A program made the translations under genes and the position numbers. The notes beneath the pieces were generated by a model. The model was not told where the DNA came from, did not search any database, and saw nothing but the letters and a program-made list of their open reading frames with translations. DNA of 64,000 nucleotides. Origin: QIAW01 sp035487295 (GTDB lineage Bacteria > Acidobacteriota > Terriglobia > Terriglobales > Acidobacteriaceae). Below are positions 51,282 through 60,060 of this stretch, piece after piece (the stretch's first letter is position 1; each line of letters starts with the position of its first letter). The DNA lies in NCBI GenBank assembly GCA_035487295.1, contig DATHMH010000017.1, forward strand, positions 62,001 to 126,000, in the 5' to 3' direction.

Positions 51282-52879
51282 GCGGCTTTTTCCGGCGGCT
51301 TTGCGCTCCGTCCTGATATTCTCACGAGGGCAATCGCAATTCCCATAAACAGCCAGACCAGGAGCATGACTTCAGCATCTCCCTGAGTGTACTGGATGAA
51401 GGAACTCATCATGAATGCCATCGCGCCGCCGAAAATTCCCAAAAAGATACCACGCGGCGCCCAATCCCAATGCTCGGCCTGCTTCCAGTGCCGTCCCAGG
51501 AAAAGCAGGTAGGCCAGCATAAGCCATACCCAGGCTGCCAGGCATGGCAATCCGCAATCCACCGCTAATTCTATGAAGGTGGAATGAAAATGGCTGCGCA
51601 GTGGAAATTTTTCATACGCTGCCAGCTTCCACTGCTCCCCATACATGAATTCGCTGTCCGGTCCGACGCCAAAGACAGGATGTTGCGCAATGAGCCGGGG
51701 GGCATCTTTCCACATGAGCCAGCGGTATTCGCTTCCGGCATCGGCAGGAGCGAACCATCCCATCTGCCGCTGGTGCTGGATCCACACCGTTCCCAGAATG
51801 AAACTCAGAGCTAATGCGACCAGCGCAGTGGTGCGAATCTTCTTGTACATCAGCCATACCATAAAGGCGGACCCCAGAAGCAGAGCCGCCATATAGGTTC
51901 GGGTCACGGTGGCCAGCAACGCTGCGGCGGTCCCAAGAAAAACCATGATAAGGACCCACCGGGTTCGGCTCGCTTCCTTCCAACTGGAAGCCAGCAACCC
52001 AAACGTCAGCAGCCCAATCTGCAGTAACATGCCCGCGTAGGGAATGTAGTGGTAGAAATGGCCCTGGGCTCGCGGCGGCCGCCCGCGCTGCACCCTGGCA
52101 TCGGGCCGGCTCAGCCATTGCCGAAAATCATTTCCATCAACTTCCCATGTGTAGATTTGCAATGGCGCATCGCGGGCAAAGCGAACGGCAAGGGTTTTGT
52201 CTGCTTGGGTAGCTTTGAGCGCATCGCTCCACTGTTGCGGAGTTCGCGTTGCATGTCCGTTGATAGCCTGGATAATATCGCCCGACCGCAAGCCGCGATG
52301 ATAGAGAGTCGTATCGGGCGCAATCGTCACCAGTTCCGTACCGATTCCATGTACGTACTGCCAGCCGGTGCGGGCCACGCTGACCGTGGCCGAAGCAAGC
52401 AAAATAAGAATCAGGAGCTTGACCTGCTTCACGCTGCTCACGTTCTGCGCCACCACGACTGCCAGAAGCAGCAACATGAACCAGCCCAGACGGTCCCAAC
52501 TCAGGGTTGGGGCGTAGGAGAGCCGGGTGGCCACCGCAGCCAGGGCCAGGAAAATGAGTGAAGGCCAGATGAAAGGTTGCGCCTCAAATTTCTTGCCTGA
52601 AAGCGAGCGCAGCGCCCAAAGCCCCAGCGCAATCTGGAAGGCGACGAAGGGCCAATGCACATTGTGCGGCGCCAGGGCGGCGATGAAGCATAAGCAGGCG
52701 AAGATCGCGCCATCCAGCACAGCCGCAATTCTGCGGCCAAGAGTATTTGGATTCTTAACAGGACCGGCAATTGCTGCCGCAGCCTGCGATACATGGATGG
52801 AATCGGCAGGCATGCTCTTCGGACTCGAATTCAAGTCGTTTCCCCCAAATGCTTCTTGCTCCAGCACCGCCAAAGCCAA
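51278..52879 (-). CDS. O-antigen ligase family protein with an inserted PDZ domain
   Basis: 533 residues. The Wzy/WaaL-type parts include many spans plus the large periplasmic loop with HPVFGVGPDSEFMYGEQW and FPLRSHFHSTFIELAVDCGL, which carry the conserved Arg/His. Between spans near 170 and 270 lies a PDZ-like domain (about 178-245) with YHRGLRSGDIIQAINGHATR. Such ligases join a finished glycan to lipid A-core or another acceptor. A PDZ domain in this position is unusual and may bind a protein C-terminus or periplasmic partner (inference). The TTG start at 52879 is uncertain. Confidence 0.88.
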   Translation of the reverse strand: MALAVLEQEAFGGNDLNSSPKSMPADSIHVSQAAAAIAGPVKNPNTLGRRIAAVLDGAIFACLCFIAALAPHNVHWPFVAFQIALGLWALRSLSGKKFEAQPFIWPSLIFLALAAVATRLSYAPTLSWDRLGWFMLLLLAVVVAQNVSSVKQVKLLILILLASATVSVARTGWQYVHGIGTELVTIAPDTTLYHRGLRSGDIIQAINGHATRTPQQWSDALKATQADKTLAVRFARDAPLQIYTWEVDGNDFRQWLSRPDARVQRGRPPRAQGHFYHYIPYAGMLLQIGLLTFGLLASSWKEASRTRWVLIMVFLGTAAALLATVTRTYMAALLLGSAFMVWLMYKKIRTTALVALALSFILGTVWIQHQRQMGWFAPADAGSEYRWLMWKDAPRLIAQHPVFGVGPDSEFMYGEQWKLAAYEKFPLRSHFHSTFIELAVDCGLPCLAAWVWLMLAYLLFLGRHWKQAEHWDWAPRGIFLGIFGGAMAFMMSSFIQYTQGDAEVMLLVWLFMGIAIALVRISGRSAKPPEKAA

Positions 52880-52911
52880 CAGCCAGCAATAGATACTAAC
52901 AGCACTTCACT

Positions 52912-52995
52912 CTGAGAACCGGGAACTGAGAACCGAGAACTGAGAACCGGGAACTGAGAACCGGGAACTGAGAACCGGGAACTGAGAACCGAGAA
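52912..52995. repeat. Six tandem copies of a 14-base unit (CTGAGAACCGRGAA)
   Basis: Six exact-length units from 52912 to 52995, with R being G, A, G, G, G, A in order, followed by CTAC. Single or double copies of the unit appear in tgt (about 5287-5318) and near 44189. No spacers, so not CRISPR. It lies between the ligase gene and the autochaperone gene and may be length-variable. Confidence 0.9.
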
Positions 52996-53153
52996 CTACA
53001 TTTAAGTACAGGTAGCAAATTTAATTACTCTTTCATTAAATCCGCAAATTGAATTAGACATTGACATTCACCAGAGCTAGAATGAGGCCAAATTCCCCAG
53101 TTGTTAGTAGAACTCTAACTTGTCAGGTCCATCATTTGAGAATGGAGGGCCCC

Positions 53154-54521
53154 ATGCACTTACGTTGTTCCACCGTCATAGTTGTATTGTGCGCCATCGT
53201 ATTCCCGGCGTTACCTTTGTTTTCTCAGACTCAGATTGCCGGCTTGCGGCCCGGACTTTCCTGGCAGCAGACTTCACCCCCAGGGCCGAATTTTGACGGT
53301 CCGGTGTTGTACCAGATTGTCTATCGCGATAATTCCATGCCGCAGCCCAAGGCCCCGGCCAACCCGGGCACGCCAGCTAACGGTCGTGTGTTGTATAGCG
53401 TTGGGGCGGCGACGGGCTCTGCGGCAGGCGGAGCGTGGCTGTTAAGCGGCAATAATGGCGCTAATTGCGCAGCTTCGCCCTGCAGAGATTATCTGGGGAC
53501 AAACGATAATGCCGCCTTTGAAATCCGGGTAGGCGGCAAGCGTGCGCTGCGGATTGAGCCGCAGTTTGATGCGGCCAGCAATAACTTTATTCCCAACGTG
53601 ATTGCCGGCTTCAGCGGCAATGCGGCTACAGATGGGGCCATGGGCGCCACAGTTGCCGGTGGTGGCCAAACCGGCGGCGCCAACAATGTGACCGCCAAAT
53701 TCGGCACCGTCGGGGGCGGGCTGAATAACATGGTCAACGGGGCATCTGGAACCGTGGCTGGAGGACAAAATAATAACGCCATGGGACCCAATGCCACGGT
53801 CAGCGGAGGCTCGCAAAACGCGGCCATTGGCAACGGGGCCGCAATTGCCGGAGGCGTAGGAAACACCGCCAACGGCGAAGGCGCGTTCGTCGCCGGAGGC
53901 TCCTCTAACAGCGCGGGCGGCAATTACAGCTTTGTAGGCGGACACCATGCCAGCTCGCGCAGCGATGCCGGCACCTTCGTTTGGGGCGATGATTCCAGTC
54001 CCACCGACGTCAGGCCCACAGCCGCCAACCAATTCGTGGCCCGCAGCTCGGGAGGCGTGGTCTTCTACAGCAATGCCGCCCTTAGTTCCGGAGTGGTGCT
54101 CGTGCCCGGCAGCGGTTCGTGGGGTTCGCTGAGCGATCGCGGCATGAAAGAGCATTTCGTCAATATTGATGCCATACAGGTGCTGGCCAATGTTGTGCGG
54201 CTGCCTATCACCATCTGGAATTACAAGTCGCAGGCGGCAGCCATCCGCCACATCGGCCCGGCGGCGCAAGATTTTTTTGCCGCCTTCAATGTCGGCGACG
54301 ATAACCGCCACATTACCGAGATCGATGAAGGCGGCGTGGCCCTCGCCGCTATCCAGGGCTTGAACCAGAAATTTGAAGCCGAGCTCAAAGCCAAAGATGC
54401 CGAACTGGCTGAACAGCAGCGCGTGAATGACCAGCAGGAGCAGGAGATCCGCAAGCTGATGCAGGCTGTTGAGGAGCTACGCAACAAGGTAGAGTCTAAA
54501 AATGTTGATTCCAAAAATTAG
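53154..54521 (+). CDS. Secreted YadA-like repeat protein with C-terminal S74 autochaperone
   Basis: 455 residues from ATG 53154, chosen because GGAGGG (53144-53149) precedes it and a signal peptide follows directly (STVIVVLCAIVFPALPLFSQ). Residues about 190-300 hold Gly/Asn-rich repeats of the YadA-head type (GTVAGGQNNNAMGPNATVSG, NTANGEGAFVAGGSSNSAGG). The C-terminal Peptidase_S74 intramolecular chaperone (about 345-430) begins LSDRGMKEHFVNIDAIQVLA, with AAQDFFAAF. A coiled coil ends the protein. S74 domains help trimeric fibres fold and usually cleave themselves off. No phage genes are near. Confidence 0.88.
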   Translation: MHLRCSTVIVVLCAIVFPALPLFSQTQIAGLRPGLSWQQTSPPGPNFDGPVLYQIVYRDNSMPQPKAPANPGTPANGRVLYSVGAATGSAAGGAWLLSGNNGANCAASPCRDYLGTNDNAAFEIRVGGKRALRIEPQFDAASNNFIPNVIAGFSGNAATDGAMGATVAGGGQTGGANNVTAKFGTVGGGLNNMVNGASGTVAGGQNNNAMGPNATVSGGSQNAAIGNGAAIAGGVGNTANGEGAFVAGGSSNSAGGNYSFVGGHHASSRSDAGTFVWGDDSSPTDVRPTAANQFVARSSGGVVFYSNAALSSGVVLVPGSGSWGSLSDRGMKEHFVNIDAIQVLANVVRLPITIWNYKSQAAAIRHIGPAAQDFFAAFNVGDDNRHITEIDEGGVALAAIQGLNQKFEAELKAKDAELAEQQRVNDQQEQEIRKLMQAVEELRNKVESKNVDSKN

Positions 54522-54706
54522 GATAAGTTGATCCGTTCAGCGTCACTAGGAGTCCCTGTGAGCTTTAAGGTTTATGGGTGACGTGCCATAAATCCGCGAG
54601 ACAATAGGGATTCCTCTCCGCTTTGCGGATCGGAATGACAAGAAATTAACAGGCATGTACTCTTTCCCAACAAGCCTGAGTCGCTGTATCCTAAGTAAAG
54701 AGTGGT

Positions 54707-55090
54707 ATGCCGATGTTTGATCTTTCCAATGCCCTTTCGAGGGCTCTCAAGTCTCCCGAGCACCGTTCCGCATGGTTCGTCGCTATTGCTGCGGATTTAA
54801 TTCAGCTCGTAGCTTTCCCGTTTTTCGGCCTGGGCGCTCTCGAGCCGATCGATGCGGTGCTGGATGTAGCCACAGGGGCAATATTGCTCCGCCTGCTGGG
54901 ATGGCACTGGGCCTTGCTGCCCTCCTTCATTGCTGAGCTGGTTCCAGGGTTGGATTTATTTCCAACCTGGACTGCCGCGGTTCTCTATATCACCACTCAG
55001 CGCGGCACCACCATTGACGGCCGAGCTGAGTCAAAAGAGCCGCAAATTCTTCCCCCAACTCCTAATCGCACTCCTATACCGCCGCGCTAG
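54707..55090 (+). CDS. Small hypothetical membrane protein
   Basis: 127 residues. After an N-terminal helix (LSNALSRALKSPEHRSAWF) come two or three spans (VAIAADLIQLVAFPFFGLGA, VLDVATGAILLRLLGWHWAL and a short third) with the acidic motif EPIDAVLDVATGA between them. The tail is Pro-rich. It resembles small conserved proteins seen widely in bacteria without function. Start ATG 54707 or 54713. Confidence 0.65.
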   Translation: MPMFDLSNALSRALKSPEHRSAWFVAIAADLIQLVAFPFFGLGALEPIDAVLDVATGAILLRLLGWHWALLPSFIAELVPGLDLFPTWTAAVLYITTQRGTTIDGRAESKEPQILPPTPNRTPIPPR

Positions 55091-55112
55091 AAACGCAGCA
55101 TTGTATGCTCAA

Positions 55113-55138
55113 TAAAAAAGGGCGGCTTGACGCCGCCC
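55113..55138 (-). terminator. Rho-independent terminator of the small secreted protein gene
   Basis: GGGCGGC (55120-55126), loop TTGAC, GCCGCCC (55132-55138): 7 perfect GC-rich pairs. On the minus strand it is followed by TTTTTT (55114-55119). It begins 17 bases after the stop of the gene at 55156-55434, and could also serve the convergent plus-strand gene. Confidence 0.9.
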
Positions 55139-55155
55139 ACTGTCGCAAAGGGTGA

Positions 55156-55434
55156 TTACTTCCGGTCGTATTTCAGCGCTTCGTTCAACTGCTTGATGGC
55201 ATTGTCTATGGCTTCGACGGCCTCTTCGCGATGGCCGCCAAAGTCATGGTCAGCATGTTGCAGGTCAGACTTGGCCTTTTCCAGCGCGCGGATGGCGGCG
55301 CGAATTGAAGGATGGCGCTCTCTTCCTTCGTGCCTCTCCTCCTGCTTGCCCTCATCGCCCTGGGCTTTCAATGTCACGGGCGTCAGACTCATCAAACCTA
55401 CCATAAGCACTACTGCTGAGATTTTTTTTAACAT
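55156..55434 (-). CDS. Small secreted helical protein
   Basis: 92 residues: a signal peptide (KKISAVVLMVGLMSLTPVTL) and a charged segment, then helices IRAAIRALEKAKSDLQHADH and AVEAIDNAIKQLNEALKYDR of about 60 residues. This pattern of short amphipathic helices with HADH and GGHR occurs in many acidobacterial secreted proteins of unknown function. GGAGGA precedes the ATG, and a good terminator follows. Confidence 0.75.
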   Translation of the reverse strand: MLKKISAVVLMVGLMSLTPVTLKAQGDEGKQEERHEGRERHPSIRAAIRALEKAKSDLQHADHDFGGHREEAVEAIDNAIKQLNEALKYDRK

Positions 55435-55666
55435 AGTTATCCGTCCTCCTTTTGACGGGGTAATTCAGTAAACCCGCAATTGGTCAAAATGTTTTACGGA
55501 AGTTTCTTCCAGATTAGAGATCCGAAACGTCTCGATTCTGTCGTCCATAAACCGGGACTTCCGGAACTAGGACTGTATGCCACATCCCGGCCGATTCCAC
55601 AAGTAAAGTAATTGTTAACAAATGTAATTTGTTACAGAATCGGATTGTTGCATCTTTACCTTTACC

Positions 55667-56062
55667 TCATATGTTGTCCATTGCCTCCCAGACCTTTTTG
55701 GTATCGGCACACTGGAGGTAGGCCACGATCGCGCCATCTTTCAGAGTCCATACGTGAGTGAATCCCGCTTTCATGGGACGATCCGTCTTTTTATATGTGC
55801 CATGGTAAAAACCGGTCGCAATAATGGTTTGCCCGGCATCATGAAAGTTTTCAACCTGGGCGCGGAAGTTGATCCATTCTGCCGCAAGGGGAGCGAACAG
55901 GTTCTTTGAGACCTCTTCGAAGCTGTGAAAAATCCCGGTATAAGGGAAGCCTGCGGTCTCTCGCCATTCGAACTCGGCGGCAAGAACCGCCTTCAGGTTT
56001 TTCGCGTTCTGCTCTGCATCCCCAAGATAAATGCTTTTGATAATTTCCAGGTTTGTCTTCAT
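55667..56062 (-). CDS. SnoaL-like / NTF2-fold protein
   Basis: 131 residues. The NTF2-like cone: KTNLEIIKSIYLGDAEQNAK, the ETAGFPYTGIFHSFEEVSK segment typical of SnoaL-like proteins, then ATGFYHGTYKKTDRPMKAGF and HVWTLKDGAIVAYLQCADT. Family members are cyclases, isomerases or non-catalytic binders; nothing decides which. Divergent from the FAD oxidoreductase gene at 56232, so possibly a shared promoter region. Confidence 0.85.
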   Translation of the reverse strand: MKTNLEIIKSIYLGDAEQNAKNLKAVLAAEFEWRETAGFPYTGIFHSFEEVSKNLFAPLAAEWINFRAQVENFHDAGQTIIATGFYHGTYKKTDRPMKAGFTHVWTLKDGAIVAYLQCADTKKVWEAMDNI

Positions 56063-56231
56063 GCGCCGCCCCTCGATTGGGTTTTAACAAGTGATCATTA
56101 GTATGCCTGACGTTTCGGCCGCTTTTTATGATTACTTTGTTTGTGACACCCAAAATATCGGACTGCATAGGTGATACGCCTTTCCACTTTGCTGCACCAA
56201 TAAGAGTCACGATTGTAGAGGAGACTTCCCC

Positions 56232-57485
56232 ATGTACGATGCCATTATCGTGGGCGCTCGCTGTGCCGGCGCTTCCACGGCCCTGTTGCTGGCCCGAAAG
56301 GGCTACAAGGTCCTGCTGCTGGATCGCGGGTCGTTCCCAAGTGACATGGCATTTTCCAATCACTTCGTCCATCAAACAGGAACCGCCAGGCTGAAGCGCT
56401 GGGGATTGCTTGATAAACTTGCGGCAACAGGTTGTCCTGCTATCACAACCGATTATTTCGATTACGGCGCCTTTACCCTCAGCGGCTCGCCTCCTCCCGC
56501 TGAAGGCGGAATGAGAGAAGCCTATGCGCCCCGACGGAAAGTGCTCGACCCGATTCTGGTTGAAGCCGCAGTCGAGGCCGGGGCAGAGTTGCGGGAAAAT
56601 TTTTCGGTGCAGGAAGTGCTCTGGGAGAACGACCGCGTCACCGGAATTCGGGGGCACGGCAAAAATAGTGCAATGGTGACTGAGAATGCGCGCATCACCA
56701 TCGGGGCCGACGGCATGTTCTCGACCGTGGCCAAGGCGGTGAAGGCGCCGGAGTATAACAACAAGCCTCCGCTGGAAGGCTCATGGTACTCCTATTGGAG
56801 CGGTCTGCGGATGATGGGCTGGCACCTGTGGCTGCGTCCGCATCGCGTGATCTTTGCCTACAGCACCAACGACAATCTTACCCTCGTCGGTTCGGCATTC
56901 GCCGCGCGCGATTTGCCGGTGGTGCGCGCCGATATTGAAGGCCACTACATGAGTGCGGTTGCCCAATGCGCGCCCGACCTGTTTGAGCAGATGCGAAGCT
57001 GCCATCGTGAATCGAAGTTTGTGGGCGGAGCGATCCCAGGTTATCTGCGCAAACCCTACGGCCCCGGTTGGGCGCTGGTAGGCGACGCAGGCTATCAGAA
57101 GGATCCATGCACGGCTTCCGGAATCACCGATGCATTCCGCAGTGCCGAGCTACTTGCCGAAGCCATCGACGCCGGCTTGAGCGGCCGCCAGGCGATCGAA
57201 CAAGCTTTGGCCGGCTATGAGCAGCAGCGCAACCAGACCGCACTGCCGTTTTATGAGCTCACCTCACAACTGGCAACGCTGGAACCACCCTCGCCCGAGA
57301 TGCAACAACTGCTGGCTGCGCTGCGGGAAAACCCAGAGCAGGCCCGCCGCTTTTTCGGAGTCTTTGCCCTCACCGTACCGGTGCCGGAATTTTTTGCGTC
57401 AGAAAACGTGCAGCAGATTCTCGCGGGCAATCGCCGTCAGGCAGCGGCTCGCAAGATTATTCCGGCACGGGCGTCAATCCATTAG
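56232..57485 (+). CDS. FAD-dependent oxidoreductase (monooxygenase/GGR-like)
   Basis: 417 residues. FAD-binding Rossmann start DAIIVGARCAGASTALLLAR, second FAD motif ALVGDAGYQKDPCTASGITD, and a middle substrate domain with APRRKVLDPILVEAAVEAGA. This is the layout of p-hydroxybenzoate-hydroxylase-type monooxygenases and related reductases. The extended C-terminus ends with ENVQQILAGNRRQAAAR. Substrate unknown. A second FAD enzyme gene follows after 180 bases. Confidence 0.87.
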   Translation: MYDAIIVGARCAGASTALLLARKGYKVLLLDRGSFPSDMAFSNHFVHQTGTARLKRWGLLDKLAATGCPAITTDYFDYGAFTLSGSPPPAEGGMREAYAPRRKVLDPILVEAAVEAGAELRENFSVQEVLWENDRVTGIRGHGKNSAMVTENARITIGADGMFSTVAKAVKAPEYNNKPPLEGSWYSYWSGLRMMGWHLWLRPHRVIFAYSTNDNLTLVGSAFAARDLPVVRADIEGHYMSAVAQCAPDLFEQMRSCHRESKFVGGAIPGYLRKPYGPGWALVGDAGYQKDPCTASGITDAFRSAELLAEAIDAGLSGRQAIEQALAGYEQQRNQTALPFYELTSQLATLEPPSPEMQQLLAALRENPEQARRFFGVFALTVPVPEFFASENVQQILAGNRRQAAARKIIPARASIH

Positions 57486-57665
57486 AGCTGGTTCATAAAC
57501 AGCGTTGTTTCGGGCACGGATTTACCTTTGCGTCCTTTGTGCCTTCTGTGTTTATCTTTTTGCCTTTGCTCGCTCATCGCTCTCATCAGCACCGACGAAA
57601 CGATTCCCTGCCGCAATTCACTCTTAATCAAGTCAGACGAATCCAAATTTTCCCAAGAGCAACCT

Positions 57666-58775
57666 ATGGATGTCGCAATTTTTGGCGCCGGAATCGCCGG
57701 TTTGACGGCGGCGATTACCTTGCAAGCGCAAGGGCACCAATGCCGCGTCTACGAGCGGCTTCGCCAGGGCCACGAAACCGGCATGGGATTTATCCTGTTG
57801 CCTGAAGCTGCCGCCTGTCTCGCAAGATTCGGCGTGCATCTGGCCGGCGCTCTCAGCGGAGTGCCGTTGCGTCGTTATTGCTGCCGCAATGCCGCAGGCG
57901 AGATTGTGCATGAACTGCCCTTGCCTGCAGGGACACTCAGCATTCGCCGCCACGACCTGATTGCCGCATTGATGGAAGCTTTGCCCGCGGGTGAAACGCT
58001 TACCTTTGACGCCGAACTCGCCGGCCTGGAATTTAACGAGAACAAGCGCGTCACTTCAGCTCGCCTGAACTCAGGCGAGCGCATTCGGGCAGATTTATAC
58101 ATTGCAGCTGACGGAATACGCTCCCATGGACGGCGCGCCCTGTTTCCCCATTGGCCGGTGGAACAGGCCCAAGTGCTCGAAGTCGTGGGATTGGCGCGCT
58201 GCAAAGACACCATTCGCTGGGCGGGCAGCGATTTCAACAAATTTCATGCCGGTGGCGGCGGCATCGCCCTGGGTGTGCTTCCGGCAGACCGCGAACATGT
58301 GGTCTGGTATCTGCAATTCGACGCAAATCGATTCCCGTCCCCCAGTGAAAACGGCAGCGCCACCCCTGTTGCCAAACAAGCTTTCGTAGAAAACCTGGTG
58401 GGAGGCTGGGCAGAACCGATTCCACATCTGCTCGCCATCACCGACTTCGCGCGCGTGTATCTTTGGCGCCCGATGGATACCGACCTGGTTCCGCACTTTT
58501 ACCAGGGCAACCTGGTTCTGGTTGGCGATGCGGCGCATCCTTTTTTGCCTTTCACCAGCCAGGGAGTATCGGCTGCGATTGCAGACGCAGTTACGTTGGC
58601 CAGGGCGATGCACGGCAAAGCGATGAATTCGGAGGCGGAACTTGCCGCTGCCCTCGCCCACTACTCCAATGAGCGCCGCGAACAATGCGTGCCGTACATT
58701 GCCAAGGGGCGGGAGCTGGCCCAGCACTTTCTAACGCCGCAAGTGTTGAGTGGTGCTTTATTGCCAGTAGCTTAA
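57666..58775 (+). CDS. FAD-dependent monooxygenase
   Basis: 369 residues from ATG 57666. Rossmann motif AIFGAGIAGLTAAITLQAQG, the mid motif DLYIAADGIRSHGRR (DG of the PHBH family), and FAD motif LVLVGDAAHPFLPFTSQGVS. Typical of aromatic-ring or polyketide monooxygenases that use NAD(P)H. The frame is open 138 bases upstream, but that stretch has repeat-like words and no similarity. The PLP enzyme gene begins 14 bases after the stop, so the two may be co-expressed. Confidence 0.9.
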   Translation: MDVAIFGAGIAGLTAAITLQAQGHQCRVYERLRQGHETGMGFILLPEAAACLARFGVHLAGALSGVPLRRYCCRNAAGEIVHELPLPAGTLSIRRHDLIAALMEALPAGETLTFDAELAGLEFNENKRVTSARLNSGERIRADLYIAADGIRSHGRRALFPHWPVEQAQVLEVVGLARCKDTIRWAGSDFNKFHAGGGGIALGVLPADREHVVWYLQFDANRFPSPSENGSATPVAKQAFVENLVGGWAEPIPHLLAITDFARVYLWRPMDTDLVPHFYQGNLVLVGDAAHPFLPFTSQGVSAAIADAVTLARAMHGKAMNSEAELAAALAHYSNERREQCVPYIAKGRELAQHFLTPQVLSGALLPVA

Positions 58776-58789
58776 TACAATCATCTCCC

Positions 58790-59992
58790 ATGAACAGCCA
58801 CTGGTTTTCCGACGATGCCGTTCCACTCAACCTGCTGCGCGAGCGGGCATTCAATCTGCGCTGGGCACAGCAACCCGCTGACGTGATTCCGCTGACCGCA
58901 GCCGATCCTGATTTCCCCGTCGCGGATGTTATTCAAGAACGACTGGTACGCTACGTGCGCGAGGGAGTGCTCAGTTACACTCCGCCGGAAGGCTTGCCGC
59001 AATTTCGCGAAGCTGTCTCTGCTTGGATGTGCGCCACCCGCCAGATGGAATGCACGCCCAACGCCGTATTTGCTACCGATAGCGCCGCCGCGGCCATTGC
59101 CGTTGTAGCGCGCGCCAGCCTGAGCGGGGGCGACGAGGTGCTGATCCCCGACCCGGTTGATTTTTTATTTCAGCACACTATTCAGCGCGCCGGGGGTACA
59201 CCCGTACAGATAAGCGTGAATCCGTCAACCACCTCGGAAGAGTTTATCGCTGCAATGGAATCTCGTCTCTCGCCGCGCACGCGCATGTTGTGGCTGTGCA
59301 ACCCACATAATCCTCTGGGCGTGGTTTACTCGCGCACCTGGCTGCAACCGGTTGCGGCCTGGGCGGTGCAGCACGGTCTGCGAATTCTGGCGGATGAAGT
59401 CTGGTCAGACATCATCTACACGCCCCATCATCACACCAGCGTGGCCGCGCTCTCGCCCGAAATTGCCAACAGCACGGTCACGGTGTATGGCTTTTCCAAG
59501 AACTTTGCCCTGGCAGGATTGCGGGCAGGCTGCGTCATCTGCGCCGATGCGGAATGGAAAAAACAGATCGTGGCCGCCTCTGACGCCGCCAGCACGGTCT
59601 TTGGCGTCTCTGTTTTGTCGCAAATCGCTGTGATCGCCGCGCTGCATGATGGCGGGGGGTGGCTGGCCGGATTTCTTCGCCACCTGCAAGCGCAACGCGA
59701 CTATGTGATGGATCGCCTGTCGAAGTGGCCGAGCGTGAGCGTGCATCAGCCGCAAGGCACGTACGTTGTTTTCCCCTGCGTTCGCAACCTGGGCCGCAGC
59801 TTCGGCACTGACGCTGAACGTCTGTGCGAATACCTGCGCGAGCATGCGCGCGTGGCCCTGGTTCCGGGCGCGCCGCGCTGGTTCGGCCCCGGAGCCGCCG
59901 GACACCTGCGCCTCTCGTTTGCCACTTCACGGCGCATCTTGGCCGAAGCCTTCGACCGCCTCGATCCGGTTGTGCTGAACCTGATCCGGTAA
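58790..59992 (+). CDS. PLP-dependent aminotransferase / C-S lyase (MalY/PatB-like)
   Basis: 400 residues of fold-type I. The N-terminal PADVIPLTAADPDFPVADVI matches the MalY/PatB cystathionine beta-lyase group (PLWVADMDF-like). Later come LSYTPPEGLPQFREAVSAWM, CNPHNPLGVVYSR, ILADEVWSDIIYT and the PLP Lys in VYGFSKNFALAGLRAG. MalY/PatB cut cystathionine; aminotransferase activity is the alternative. ATG 58790 (MNSHWFSDDAVPLNLL) starts the fold; an upstream frame overlaps the monooxygenase gene. Confidence 0.9.
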   Translation: MNSHWFSDDAVPLNLLRERAFNLRWAQQPADVIPLTAADPDFPVADVIQERLVRYVREGVLSYTPPEGLPQFREAVSAWMCATRQMECTPNAVFATDSAAAAIAVVARASLSGGDEVLIPDPVDFLFQHTIQRAGGTPVQISVNPSTTSEEFIAAMESRLSPRTRMLWLCNPHNPLGVVYSRTWLQPVAAWAVQHGLRILADEVWSDIIYTPHHHTSVAALSPEIANSTVTVYGFSKNFALAGLRAGCVICADAEWKKQIVAASDAASTVFGVSVLSQIAVIAALHDGGGWLAGFLRHLQAQRDYVMDRLSKWPSVSVHQPQGTYVVFPCVRNLGRSFGTDAERLCEYLREHARVALVPGAPRWFGPGAAGHLRLSFATSRRILAEAFDRLDPVVLNLIR

Positions 59993-60060
59993 GATTAACC
60001 TCAGCATTCCTCCGCGGCCTCTGTGGTTAAGCTCGCATCTCAGTCGCAAGGAGTTTCCTC

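Noticed and set aside
52912..52995. Possible CRISPR array
   Set aside because: Units of 14 bases with no spacers and no cas genes; a simple tandem repeat.
53154..54521. Prophage remnant suggested by the S74 domain
   Set aside because: No other phage-like genes nearby; the protein has its own signal peptide and head repeats.
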